Source: Candidatus Latescibacterota bacterium
GTDB taxonomy: Bacteria; Latescibacterota; MWCZ01
Length of the DNA stretch: 64,000 bases
Direction: 5' to 3'
Assembly: GCA_022706085.1 (NCBI GenBank)
Contig: JAKJDF010000004.1
Location: 371,083 to 435,082 of the forward strand
Positions within the stretch are counted from its first letter, which is position 1; the number at the start of each line of letters is the position of its first letter. The position numbers and the translations under genes are program-made. The notes beneath the pieces were generated by a model. It searched no databases. It was not told the origin of the DNA and was given only the letters and a program-made list of their open reading frames with translations. This document shows, in pieces, positions 1 through 7,305 of the stretch.

Positions 1-353
1 TCGTGAAGGTGGGAGTAGTCGAATTCGGGGTCGGGCGGCCAACCGAGCTTCCGGTACTCGGAAAAACTCAACATCCAACCACCGGCAAGCGAGCTCATGG
101 GGTCGATATAGGTCGGGTGGCATTCGAGCAGGGCGCGAAAGTTCTCGCCGCACGCGCGCGGCCCGAAAAACGCGCCCGACGGATGATTCGGCTTCGGGGT
201 GAAGCCCTGCCAGTCCGGCGGCAACGGGACGGACCCCTTGTCGTCCGTGTCTCGAGACCCGAGAGACTGTTTGAATCGCGTCTGTTCCAGCTTCCTGAGG
301 CGCAGCGCTTCAATGCGATCCCGGTAAGTCAACGGTGTCCGCACACTGACCAT
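1..353 (-). CDS. N-terminal part of a protein cut by the window edge (possibly PFL-like)
   Basis: The minus strand is open from an ATG at 353 to the left edge, giving 117 residues with no stop. AAAGGGA lies about 8 bases upstream of the ATG. The protein starts MVSVRTPLTYRDRIEALRLR and later has a GPRACGENFRALLECHP stretch followed by YIDPMSSLAGGWM. The composition is protein-like, with W, Y, H and C spread evenly and none of the R/S richness of antisense frames. The segments faintly recall glycyl-radical (pyruvate-formate-lyase-like) proteins of Planctomycetes-type genomes, but that is recollection and not demonstrated. It is divergent from the gene starting at 541, so 354-540 should hold both promoters. 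Function is left open. Confidence 0.65.
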   Translation of the reverse strand, partial: MVSVRTPLTYRDRIEALRLRKLEQTRFKQSLGSRDTDDKGSVPLPPDWQGFTPKPNHPSGAFFGPRACGENFRALLECHPTYIDPMSSLAGGWMLSFSEYRKLGWPPDPEFDYSHLH

Positions 354-540
354 GGCGGCATTCCCTTTCGTTCTCTACGCGGAGAGATGAACCCTTTCAA
401 CGATACGTTCTGCAGAAAGACAGTGCAATTGTACGCTCCCTCTTACGGGTTCATGCGCACGGAAGTCGTACCCCGGCCCCGAAAGGGTTGTTCTCTGGCA
501 CCGCGTCGGTACATTATTGCGGCACCCCGGAGGTATTGCG

Positions 541-1467
541 ATGAAGTCACCCGAAGACACTGGAACGCCGCAAGCGGGAACAAGAAATACCGAAGCTTCC
601 GACAAAGGGGCCAACCACGGCCGGCCCGCGTCGTTCGAAGATGACGTCCCTCTTGTTCTTGGCGGCCACAGCTTCATCGGCCAGCTCGGAAACGAACCGC
701 GTCCGTCCGAGGATACGCAGTGCGCAATCGTTGAAGCGTGTCTGGACAACGGCATTTACTGGTTTGATACAACGCATCGCCCGGAGCGTGTCGCTCTGGG
801 AAAGGCGCTCCATAAGCTTGGACGCAGAGATGAGGCCATCATCATCGCGTGGAATTTCTTCGACGACGTCGGTGTTGGGCCGGACGACAGACTCGATGGG
901 GCAGCGCCATACCAGCGACATCATATCGCGCAGATGATGGGGCAACTCCAGACCACCTTAATTGACTGCCTCGTCGTTCACCCCGTCGCGGGCGGAGAGG
1001 CGGTCAACGCAGCGCAACTGGAACTTGCACTCGAATGGCAGAAAGATGGGTACGTGGGCATGCTTGGAACATGGGAGCCGGGCGAGGATGCCCTCGAACG
1101 CTTTGGAATGGAAAACCCGTACGATTTCATGGTGCGCCCTCTCAACGTGGCAACGCCGACCGCGGGTCCCGCATTCGCGGCGGCGAAGCGCCTTGGCTGG
1201 CACACCCTCGCCGCGTCCCCCTTCGTCCGTGGATGGCACCTTGACAGTCTCGTCGCGGCCGCCCGCATGTCGTGGCGTGGAAGCGAATCTGACCTGCGCC
1301 GCCGGCTCGCGGACCACATGTTGAGGTACTCGCTTTTTCACCCGAACGTTGATCGAGTGATCACCGCGATGCGGCGCGTCGAGTGGGTTACGGCTAACGT
1401 GGAAAGCGTTCGCAGGGGCCCTCTGACGACATCCGAACGGCAATGGCTTGACTCGATTTCGTCTTGA
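541..1467 (+). CDS. Aldo/keto-reductase-like TIM-barrel protein
   Basis: A 308-residue protein. ATG 541 was chosen because GGAGGT sits at 529-534, six bases upstream; an in-frame TTG at 517 has no such site. After a polar tail of about 30 residues come LVLGGHSFIGQLG, NGIYWFDTTHRPERVALGKAL and a later LLIDCLVVHP-like strand. This is the usual order in aldo/keto reductases: the first beta strand, then the FDTA-like strand, then the strand leading to the catalytic His. The typical catalytic Tyr/Lys tetrad is not clearly intact, so it may be a divergent family member without proven reductase activity. It is the first gene of a plus-strand cluster that runs to 6116, with only a 40-base gap to the DUF4091 gene. 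A sugar- or polyol-related role is inferred from those neighbours. Confidence 0.6.
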   Translation: MKSPEDTGTPQAGTRNTEASDKGANHGRPASFEDDVPLVLGGHSFIGQLGNEPRPSEDTQCAIVEACLDNGIYWFDTTHRPERVALGKALHKLGRRDEAIIIAWNFFDDVGVGPDDRLDGAAPYQRHHIAQMMGQLQTTLIDCLVVHPVAGGEAVNAAQLELALEWQKDGYVGMLGTWEPGEDALERFGMENPYDFMVRPLNVATPTAGPAFAAAKRLGWHTLAASPFVRGWHLDSLVAAARMSWRGSESDLRRRLADHMLRYSLFHPNVDRVITAMRRVEWVTANVESVRRGPLTTSERQWLDSISS

Positions 1468-1507
1468 ACCTGACGGCAGTATTGACCTCCAACAGACGAG
1501 GCACATC

Positions 1508-3097
1508 ATGAAGTGCAGAGTTGTCAGTATGAACGAATGGCTCTACCCGGACATGGCGGCCGGAGTTTCACAGCCAAAAACCATCGTTCTGCACGCGGCA
1601 AGGGGAACGCGAACCGGTTTTCAGGTTCTCCTCAAACCTACGCCGACGGATGGGGAGTTCCGTGTCATTACCGAATCTGACGCCTCTGATGCCCCTGCAC
1701 CCGATCTGTATCAGCTCGTTGACGTGATGGTGGAGCGGAATACTGGTCCAGTTGGCTTCATCGCGAAGGAAGGAGAATCTGCCGATGGATACACGACCCG
1801 CCTGGCGCCTTTCAGAGTATATGATGCAATGAAGCCGTTTTGCTCAGGCGCAACGAAGCGTAAGGAGGTGGAAGCACTTTTCGTGGTCTGGCGTATTCCG
1901 GAGGACGCGGAGCCGGGCACGTACACGAGCAGAATACGAGTGACAATAGGCAAGCAATCGCTCGCATTCCCCGTGAAATTGACCATACACGCCGCCACCG
2001 TCCGTGATCCAGGTACGTTCAGCCTCACAAACTGGTTCAGTCTGGATGCCATGGCATCCAGACACGGCATCACACCATGGACAGAAGCGCACTGGCGAAT
2101 GATCCGGCGGTACGGCGAGCTGATGCGACGGGGTCGCCAGACGCATTTCTGGATACCGATGGGGTACATTGGTATCAAAGAGGGACCTGAAGGCCTCTTT
2201 TCGTTCGATTTCGGGAAAGTGGAGCGCCTCATCCGCACCTTTCTGAAGCTGGGGTTCACCGGCATTGAAGGCGGCCACGTGGCGGGACGCACGGAATTCC
2301 ACGCGCCCAATTTCGTGCTTTCCACCAACGACAAAGTGAACGCGGTCTCCCGGGAGGGGTACAACTTCCTCGCGCAGTACCTGCCTGCCTGGCGGGATTT
2401 CCTCTGCCGCAACGACTGGCTCGACATCGTCGTCCAGCATGTCGGCGACGAACCAACCGAGAAATCGATGGCGGATTACCGCGTTATCTCCGGCATAGTA
2501 CGGAAATTCATGCCAGGCACGCCGATCATCGACGCGGTGGAGCTTTCTGAACTCGCGGGCGCAGTAGATATCTGGGTGCCCAAGGATGACTACTACGAGA
2601 AACACCGCGACGAGTTCGAGTTCTTCCGGCGCCACGGCGACACAATCTGGTGCTATACCTGTTGCTTCCCGGGCGGGTATTACATGAACCGCCTGCTCGA
2701 TATGCCGCTTCTTCGCACGCGTTACATTCAGTGGGGCTGTTTCAAATACGATCTCCCCGGGTTCCTCCACTGGGGCCTCAACCACTATCGCCACGATCAG
2801 GACCCGTTCGAATCCAACTGCCCGGACCACGGCGGAGGAAACAACCTTCCGCCGGGCGACACTCACAACGTGTACCCTGGGGACGACGGCCCCTGGGGCA
2901 GCGTACGACTGGAAGCGCAGGCCGCGGGAATTGAGGACTACGAGCTGTTACGGCAACTGAAGGAAACAAACCCGGAGGCAGCCCTGAAGATCCTGTCTTC
3001 GTGCTTCCGGGGGTTCAGGGATGCGGACGAGAACCCGCAGCGTTTCGCCGCGGCCCATCTCAATCTTCTCAAGGCCGTCTCGGTCGCAACGGATTGA
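1508..3097 (+). CDS. DUF4091-type glycoside-hydrolase-like protein
   Basis: A 529-residue protein. ATG 1508 has GAGG six bases upstream; an earlier frame-compatible start at 1448 would overlap the previous gene and lacks a site. Residues about 1-170 look like a beta-sandwich (FQVLLKPTPTDGEFRV, then PGTYTSRIRVTIG). A TIM-barrel-like part follows, and the end (GPWGSVRLEAQAAGIEDYEL) matches the typical DUF4091 C-terminus SxRLEAxRxGIEDYE. DUF4091 proteins are predicted glycosidases, often found with carbohydrate-utilisation genes; substrates are mostly unknown. No signal peptide is visible, so it is probably cytoplasmic. The next gene (URO-D family) follows after 72 bases on the same strand. The family call is firm; activity is inferred. 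Confidence 0.75.
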   Translation: MKCRVVSMNEWLYPDMAAGVSQPKTIVLHAARGTRTGFQVLLKPTPTDGEFRVITESDASDAPAPDLYQLVDVMVERNTGPVGFIAKEGESADGYTTRLAPFRVYDAMKPFCSGATKRKEVEALFVVWRIPEDAEPGTYTSRIRVTIGKQSLAFPVKLTIHAATVRDPGTFSLTNWFSLDAMASRHGITPWTEAHWRMIRRYGELMRRGRQTHFWIPMGYIGIKEGPEGLFSFDFGKVERLIRTFLKLGFTGIEGGHVAGRTEFHAPNFVLSTNDKVNAVSREGYNFLAQYLPAWRDFLCRNDWLDIVVQHVGDEPTEKSMADYRVISGIVRKFMPGTPIIDAVELSELAGAVDIWVPKDDYYEKHRDEFEFFRRHGDTIWCYTCCFPGGYYMNRLLDMPLLRTRYIQWGCFKYDLPGFLHWGLNHYRHDQDPFESNCPDHGGGNNLPPGDTHNVYPGDDGPWGSVRLEAQAAGIEDYELLRQLKETNPEAALKILSSCFRGFRDADENPQRFAAAHLNLLKAVSVATD

Positions 3098-3169
3098 CAC
3101 GCCTCCTCTGGAAGAGGTTGATGCGGACCAAACGGAAAGCGACACGTCCCTGTACGCAAAGGCTCTCAC

Positions 3170-4387
3170 GTGAACCATGATAAAGCGGTCCTGCGCGATC
3201 TCGCACGGCGCTATGTGGAGGTGTGTTCGCGGCCGGAACAGGACATCCGGCGCGCGTTGTGGAGAACGCACAACAGCCTCAAACCGACGCGTCCGTTGAT
3301 ATACGTCCGGGCGTTCGCGTGGAGCGAGATGCCTGACTCCCAGTGCGCGATCAGCGATCCTTTCCTGCGGCACTTCGAGGACGTATTCCGCCAGAGGCTT
3401 TTCTGGAGTACGCTGGACGATGATTCGGTATTCGAGCCGTGGGTCACGCTTACCGCATGTTACCGTTGCACCGGCTGGGGCGCGTCGGGTGCACGAAATT
3501 TCTCGAAAGAACCGAGGGGTTCGTTCAAGGTGGAGTACCCACTGAAGAGCCTGGGAGACGTATCCCGACTCCGCACGCCGGTCCATTCCATCGACGAAGA
3601 AGCCACGGCAGTCCATTATGAACGCCTCGCGGAGGTAATCGGCGACATCATCCCCATCAACGTGGAGAGAGCACCGGCATACCGGATGTGGTCGGGCGAC
3701 ATTTCCACCGACCTCGGCTACCTCCGCGGTATCGAGCACTTCATGGTGGACATGGTAGATAACCCCGAAGGCCTTCACCGCCTCGTGAAGTTCCTGTCCG
3801 ACGGCGTTTTGAGGACCCATGAAGAGGCGGAACACGCGGGCGATTGGGGGCTTTCGGCACACCAGAACCAGGCAATGCCGTACGCAGAGGAGCTGCCCGA
3901 CCCTGCTGCCAACGTCAACGGGGTGAAGCGTTCGCAGCTCTGGGGTTACATGGCGGCACAGGAATTCACGGCTGTTTCCCCCGCGATGCACGATGAGTTT
4001 CTCCTGCAGTATCAACTCCCCATCCTCAGCCATTTCGGGCTGGTCGCCTACGGTTGCTGCGAGGACCTGACGCACAAGATTAACATGCTCCGCCAGATTC
4101 CGAACCTGCGGCGCATCGCGGTCTCCCCTTTTGCGAATGTGAAAGCTTGCGCGGAGCAGATCGGTCAAGATTACGTGCTGAGTTACCGCCCGAGCCCCAG
4201 CGATATGGTCGGGTACGGTTTCGATGAGTCCCGCGTACGTACGATTCTGTCGCAGGACCTCATTGCCTGCCGTGGTTGCCACGTGGACATTACCCTGAAG
4301 GACGTGGAGACGGTTCAGTATGATCCCGGGCGCGTGCGGCGCTGGGTCTCTCTGACAAGAAGGGTGATTGACGAGGTCTGGAAGTAG
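3170..4387 (+). CDS. Uroporphyrinogen-decarboxylase-like (URO-D/MtaA superfamily) protein
   Basis: A 405-residue protein that starts with GTG at 3170, with only a weak AAAGG site upstream. The C-terminal half has the URO-D/methyltransferase barrel pattern: HFGLVAYGCCEDLTHKINML, then IPNLRRIAVSPFANV and a terminal CRGCHVDITLKDVETV. The Cys pair in YGCCED lies where MtaA-type corrinoid methyltransferases have metal-binding residues. True HemE proteins are shorter (about 350 residues) and carry a conserved N-terminal arginine motif that I do not see. This is therefore probably one of the non-haem URO-D paralogues common in uncultured carbohydrate degraders. Its stop codon overlaps the Sir2 start by one base, indicating co-transcription. 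It is one of three URO-D family genes in the window (also 23338-24492 and 55172-56230). Confidence 0.75.
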   Translation: MNHDKAVLRDLARRYVEVCSRPEQDIRRALWRTHNSLKPTRPLIYVRAFAWSEMPDSQCAISDPFLRHFEDVFRQRLFWSTLDDDSVFEPWVTLTACYRCTGWGASGARNFSKEPRGSFKVEYPLKSLGDVSRLRTPVHSIDEEATAVHYERLAEVIGDIIPINVERAPAYRMWSGDISTDLGYLRGIEHFMVDMVDNPEGLHRLVKFLSDGVLRTHEEAEHAGDWGLSAHQNQAMPYAEELPDPAANVNGVKRSQLWGYMAAQEFTAVSPAMHDEFLLQYQLPILSHFGLVAYGCCEDLTHKINMLRQIPNLRRIAVSPFANVKACAEQIGQDYVLSYRPSPSDMVGYGFDESRVRTILSQDLIACRGCHVDITLKDVETVQYDPGRVRRWVSLTRRVIDEVWK

Positions 4388-5238
4388 TGGTACAAAGAAC
4401 CGAAAAACACAAACGATACCATTACGAGAACACGTTACCGGAACGCGAGCAGTTCTCGGACGACACTGAACGGGTGGCCCGCCTATTGCGAACGTGCCGC
4501 TCCGTTCTCTTCATCACGGGAGCGGGAATCAGTGCGGACTCGGGCCTGCCAACGTATCGCGGCGCTGGAGGAATCTACGACGGTTCCACCACCGAAGACG
4601 GCATACCCATCGAATCCGCGCTCTCCGTTGACACGTTCCGGAAACGCCCCGGCGTAACATGGAAATACATCGCCCGGATCGAGGCTGCCTCGCGGGGCCG
4701 CACCCCGAACCGCGCGCATGAAGTGATCGCGGCGATGGAACCACTGTTCGACCGAGTGTGCGTCCTGACGCAGAACGTGGACGGATTCCACGCCGCGGCG
4801 GGCAGCACCAACGTGATTCCCATCCACGGCAACCTGCATGATCTGCGGTGCACGAGCTGTTCGTACCGCACCAGTGTGCCCGATTATGCTGGCCTGGAAC
4901 TGCCGCCAACCTGCCCCTCATGCGGCGCGATGATTCGGCCTGGAGTCGTCCTGTTCGGCGAGCAGCTTGCTGCTTCTGAGGTCGAACGCCTGGTTCACGA
5001 ACTGGAACTCGGTTTCGATATTGTCTTTTCCGTCGGCACTACCAGTGTGTTTCCGTACATCGCGCAACCGGTCCTTCAGGCGAAATCACGAGGCGTTCCG
5101 ACGGTGGAAATCAACCCGGAGGAAACCGTTCTTACTGGCGTCTTCGATGTTCACATCGCCGGACGGGCCGCCAATGTTCTTGACGACCTCTGGCGGCGAT
5201 ACCGCGCGGGACACCGGCCCGATACGAAGGGAAGCTGA
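4387..5238 (+). CDS. cobB: Sir2-family NAD-dependent protein deacylase
   Basis: A 283-residue sirtuin that removes acyl groups from lysines using NAD. Visible elements are GAGISADSG (45-53), TQNVDGFH (129-135), catalytic His147 in IHGNLHD, four zinc cysteines (155, 158, 176, 179), GVVLFGE (about 186-192) and VGTTS. A Tyr-x-x-Arg pair (Tyr94, Arg97 in WKYIAR) occupies the region where class III sirtuins such as E. coli CobB and SIRT5 have their acidic-acyl recognition pair. This hints at desuccinylase or demalonylase activity, which is inference. The GTG start at 4387 shares a base with the upstream stop. The gene stop overlaps the next ATG (TGATG), so it is embedded in a catabolic operon. An N-terminal extension of about 35 residues precedes the core. 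Confidence 0.92.
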   Translation: MVQRTEKHKRYHYENTLPEREQFSDDTERVARLLRTCRSVLFITGAGISADSGLPTYRGAGGIYDGSTTEDGIPIESALSVDTFRKRPGVTWKYIARIEAASRGRTPNRAHEVIAAMEPLFDRVCVLTQNVDGFHAAAGSTNVIPIHGNLHDLRCTSCSYRTSVPDYAGLELPPTCPSCGAMIRPGVVLFGEQLAASEVERLVHELELGFDIVFSVGTTSVFPYIAQPVLQAKSRGVPTVEINPEETVLTGVFDVHIAGRAANVLDDLWRRYRAGHRPDTKGS

Positions 5239-6116
5239 TGGAACCTCTCTACGTTGCATGGACCATGGACTGCGAACGCATCGCCGCCGAATCGCCGCCC
5301 GGCGGCCCCGCGACGTGGGAGTTGAGCGAACGGGCGATCCGCGGTTACTGCGATGCGCTTCTAGCAGCCGGCGCGTTTCCGACGCTCTTCCTGACTCCGG
5401 AATGCGCGCGGCGACACCGCTCGATGTTCGGGGATTACGCGAAGGCAAGCGTTGAACTGGGGCTGCACGTGCATCCCCAGAGTTTCGGCGACCATCAATA
5501 CGGCAGATACCTCGGCGAGTACGACGCCGATATGCAGAGGAAAATCGTCAGCGAAGCAATGGCAGTGTTTGCCGATGCCATTGGGTGGGCGCCCCGTTCA
5601 TTCCGCGCGGGGAATGATTCCGCCACCGATGACACCTTCCGTGTTTTGTCCGAGTTGGGATTTTCTGCGGGTTCGGTTTCGTGCCCAGGGCGGCAGGTTC
5701 CCAAATACGCTGCCCGGTGGGAGACGGCATTCCGGTACGCGCACTGGGCACACCGCACGAACCGTCTGGTGCCGGGTGACCTGCCTTTCTTCGAACTGCC
5801 GATGAGCACTCACCCGACGGAGCGCAGCCCTGACGGGCTTGCGCACGAACTGCGCATCGAATGGGGGCCGTTGGAAGACTGGCAGCAACCCATTATCGAG
5901 GCAGTGATTGACGACATGGAAGCCAACCGCGTCGCATTCAAATCGCTGTGTTTCATCACGCACAACACGTTCGCGTACGACGACCCATCAGCCCCGCAGA
6001 GCCAGACCCTGAGGGACACCCTGGCATTCCTGCGGACGTTAGCTCCCCGCTTCACGGTCAGGGCGACCACTCTCACCGAAGCACGCGAAGCGTTCCGAAC
6101 CATGTGCCCGGTCTGA
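5238..6116 (+). CDS. Polysaccharide-deacetylase (NodB-like) family protein
   Basis: A 292-residue protein whose ATG overlaps the Sir2 stop, with GGGAAG just upstream. NodB-type landmarks are the N-terminal YVAWTMDCE (motif 1, with an acidic pair), GLHVHPQSF (the HxH metal motif 2) and PRSFRAGND (motif 3 Arg). A C-terminal CFITHNTFAYDD can supply the last His. Metal-dependent deacetylases of this family remove N- or O-acetyl groups from polysaccharides or act on related substrates. No signal peptide is visible, suggesting a cytosolic substrate such as an acetylated sugar or cofactor. It is the last gene of the cluster; a bidirectional terminator follows at 6139. Confidence 0.8.
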   Translation: MEPLYVAWTMDCERIAAESPPGGPATWELSERAIRGYCDALLAAGAFPTLFLTPECARRHRSMFGDYAKASVELGLHVHPQSFGDHQYGRYLGEYDADMQRKIVSEAMAVFADAIGWAPRSFRAGNDSATDDTFRVLSELGFSAGSVSCPGRQVPKYAARWETAFRYAHWAHRTNRLVPGDLPFFELPMSTHPTERSPDGLAHELRIEWGPLEDWQQPIIEAVIDDMEANRVAFKSLCFITHNTFAYDDPSAPQSQTLRDTLAFLRTLAPRFTVRATTLTEAREAFRTMCPV

Positions 6117-6138
6117 GAGCAGAATCGCCACAAAACGA

Positions 6139-6175
6139 GAAGGCGAACATGACCTTTGTGTTCGCCTTCCTTTTG
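6139..6175. terminator. Bidirectional rho-independent terminator
   Basis: A perfect 11-bp stem (GAAGGCGAACA at 6139-6149 with its complement at 6159-6169) encloses a 9-base loop. TTTT follows on the plus strand and an A-rich tract (CAAAACG) precedes it, which gives a U-run on the minus strand. It lies between the convergent ends of the deacetylase gene and the oxidase gene, so it can serve both. Confidence 0.85.
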
Positions 6176-6192
6176 CGCAGAACAGAAGTTCG

Positions 6193-7305
6193 TCAGGACG
6201 CCGCGAGGCCCCTTCGGGTAACCACCGCATGAATCATCCAGCCCACAAGTACAACTCCGGCGACAAACAGCACAAGAAAAAGCGCCACCACATCCCATGC
6301 CGGGTTCACGGGTTGTTCGAACACGACAAAGCGCGTGCCGAGGTACGCTTCGCGAACGATGGAGCGCATTACCGTCATGATAATGATCGTCAGGCCGACA
6401 CACGCCGTTCCGGCGATCATCACCCATGGTCGTTTTTTACCAAACACTGCCACCAGAATCAGGGTTACAGCCACAAGCGCGAGAAGGACGGCGACACCAA
6501 AGAGGGCTGTGGCCACGCGGTCCTGTCCCATAAACAGCATCATCACGCGTGGGCGGAGCGCAAGCAAGAACCAGATGCCTGTCGCAATCTGAACAATCGT
6601 GGCGCCGACGAACGTGAATCCGCCCGCCCGAACCGCGACCGCCCTGAATTCGGCATCCGACCGTTCGAGCAATCCGATAAACACCGCAAGAAGCCCACCG
6701 ACCGAAACCGCGCCGGTAATGAAGTGAAGAAAACGCGGCGCAAAAATCGAATCCCCCGTGAACGGGAGAAAGCCGCTCGTCCACGAGCGTTGGATTCCCA
6801 GAAATCGCTCGGGCATGACCATCAATGTCATATTGCTCACATACAAAAACGCGATCACAAAAAACGCCGCGACGGCGACCGCGCCGACGATCATCGTCCG
6901 CGGATTCTCGTAGTCTTTTGAAAGTGAGAAGTAGTAGTGCCCGTAATACCCGACAAGCAGAATCGCAATCACACTGAGCCACGGCCACGCCATGAGAACC
7001 GACGATGTGTAAAACAGCGGGCCGTACATCGCCTGGAGGAAGAGCAAAGGCGGCACGCCCAGAGTGATCGTCATCGCGATGGCAACAGGCAGAACCGAGG
7101 CCATTCTTCGGGCGAGTCGGACATACATATCCTGAGACCCGCGCGCTCCGCGAACAGCCAGGAACAACGCCACCGCGCCGCCTCCCAGCACGACGTTCAT
7201 GGGGATGACGTGAAATATGAAAGTCAGCCCGCTAAGGAACTGCATCAACCAAACGGGTGCTGGCAGGGCAATGGGATCGATGGAAGGGATGACCGTTTCA
7301 TTCAT
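6193..7305 (-). CDS. CydA-like membrane subunit of a cytochrome bd-type oxidase
   Basis: A 371-residue protein with about eight or nine hydrophobic helices. ATG 7305 was chosen: AGGAGG lies six bases upstream and the ATG overlaps the stop of the neighbouring oxidase gene (ATGA). The first helix, PVWLMQFLSGLTFIFHVIPM, resembles helix I of CydA with its haem-ligand His (His32 here). The GWxxxExGRQPW signature of CydA is absent and no CxxCH is present. With the adjacent larger CydA-like gene it resembles CydA/CydA-prime-type pairs, in which two related subunits replace CydA plus CydB. It probably sits in the inner membrane as the second oxidase subunit. Quinol or cytochrome c as electron donor cannot be decided from sequence. 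Confidence 0.7.
   Translation of the reverse strand: MNETVIPSIDPIALPAPVWLMQFLSGLTFIFHVIPMNVVLGGGAVALFLAVRGARGSQDMYVRLARRMASVLPVAIAMTITLGVPPLLFLQAMYGPLFYTSSVLMAWPWLSVIAILLVGYYGHYYFSLSKDYENPRTMIVGAVAVAAFFVIAFLYVSNMTLMVMPERFLGIQRSWTSGFLPFTGDSIFAPRFLHFITGAVSVGGLLAVFIGLLERSDAEFRAVAVRAGGFTFVGATIVQIATGIWFLLALRPRVMMLFMGQDRVATALFGVAVLLALVAVTLILVAVFGKKRPWVMIAGTACVGLTIIIMTVMRSIVREAYLGTRFVVFEQPVNPAWDVVALFLVLFVAGVVLVGWMIHAVVTRRGLAAS

Noticed and set aside
2948..4282. A 444-residue minus-strand reading frame
   Set aside because: It lies antisense to the well-supported DUF4091 and URO-D genes, has Arg/His-rich composition and no family resemblance.
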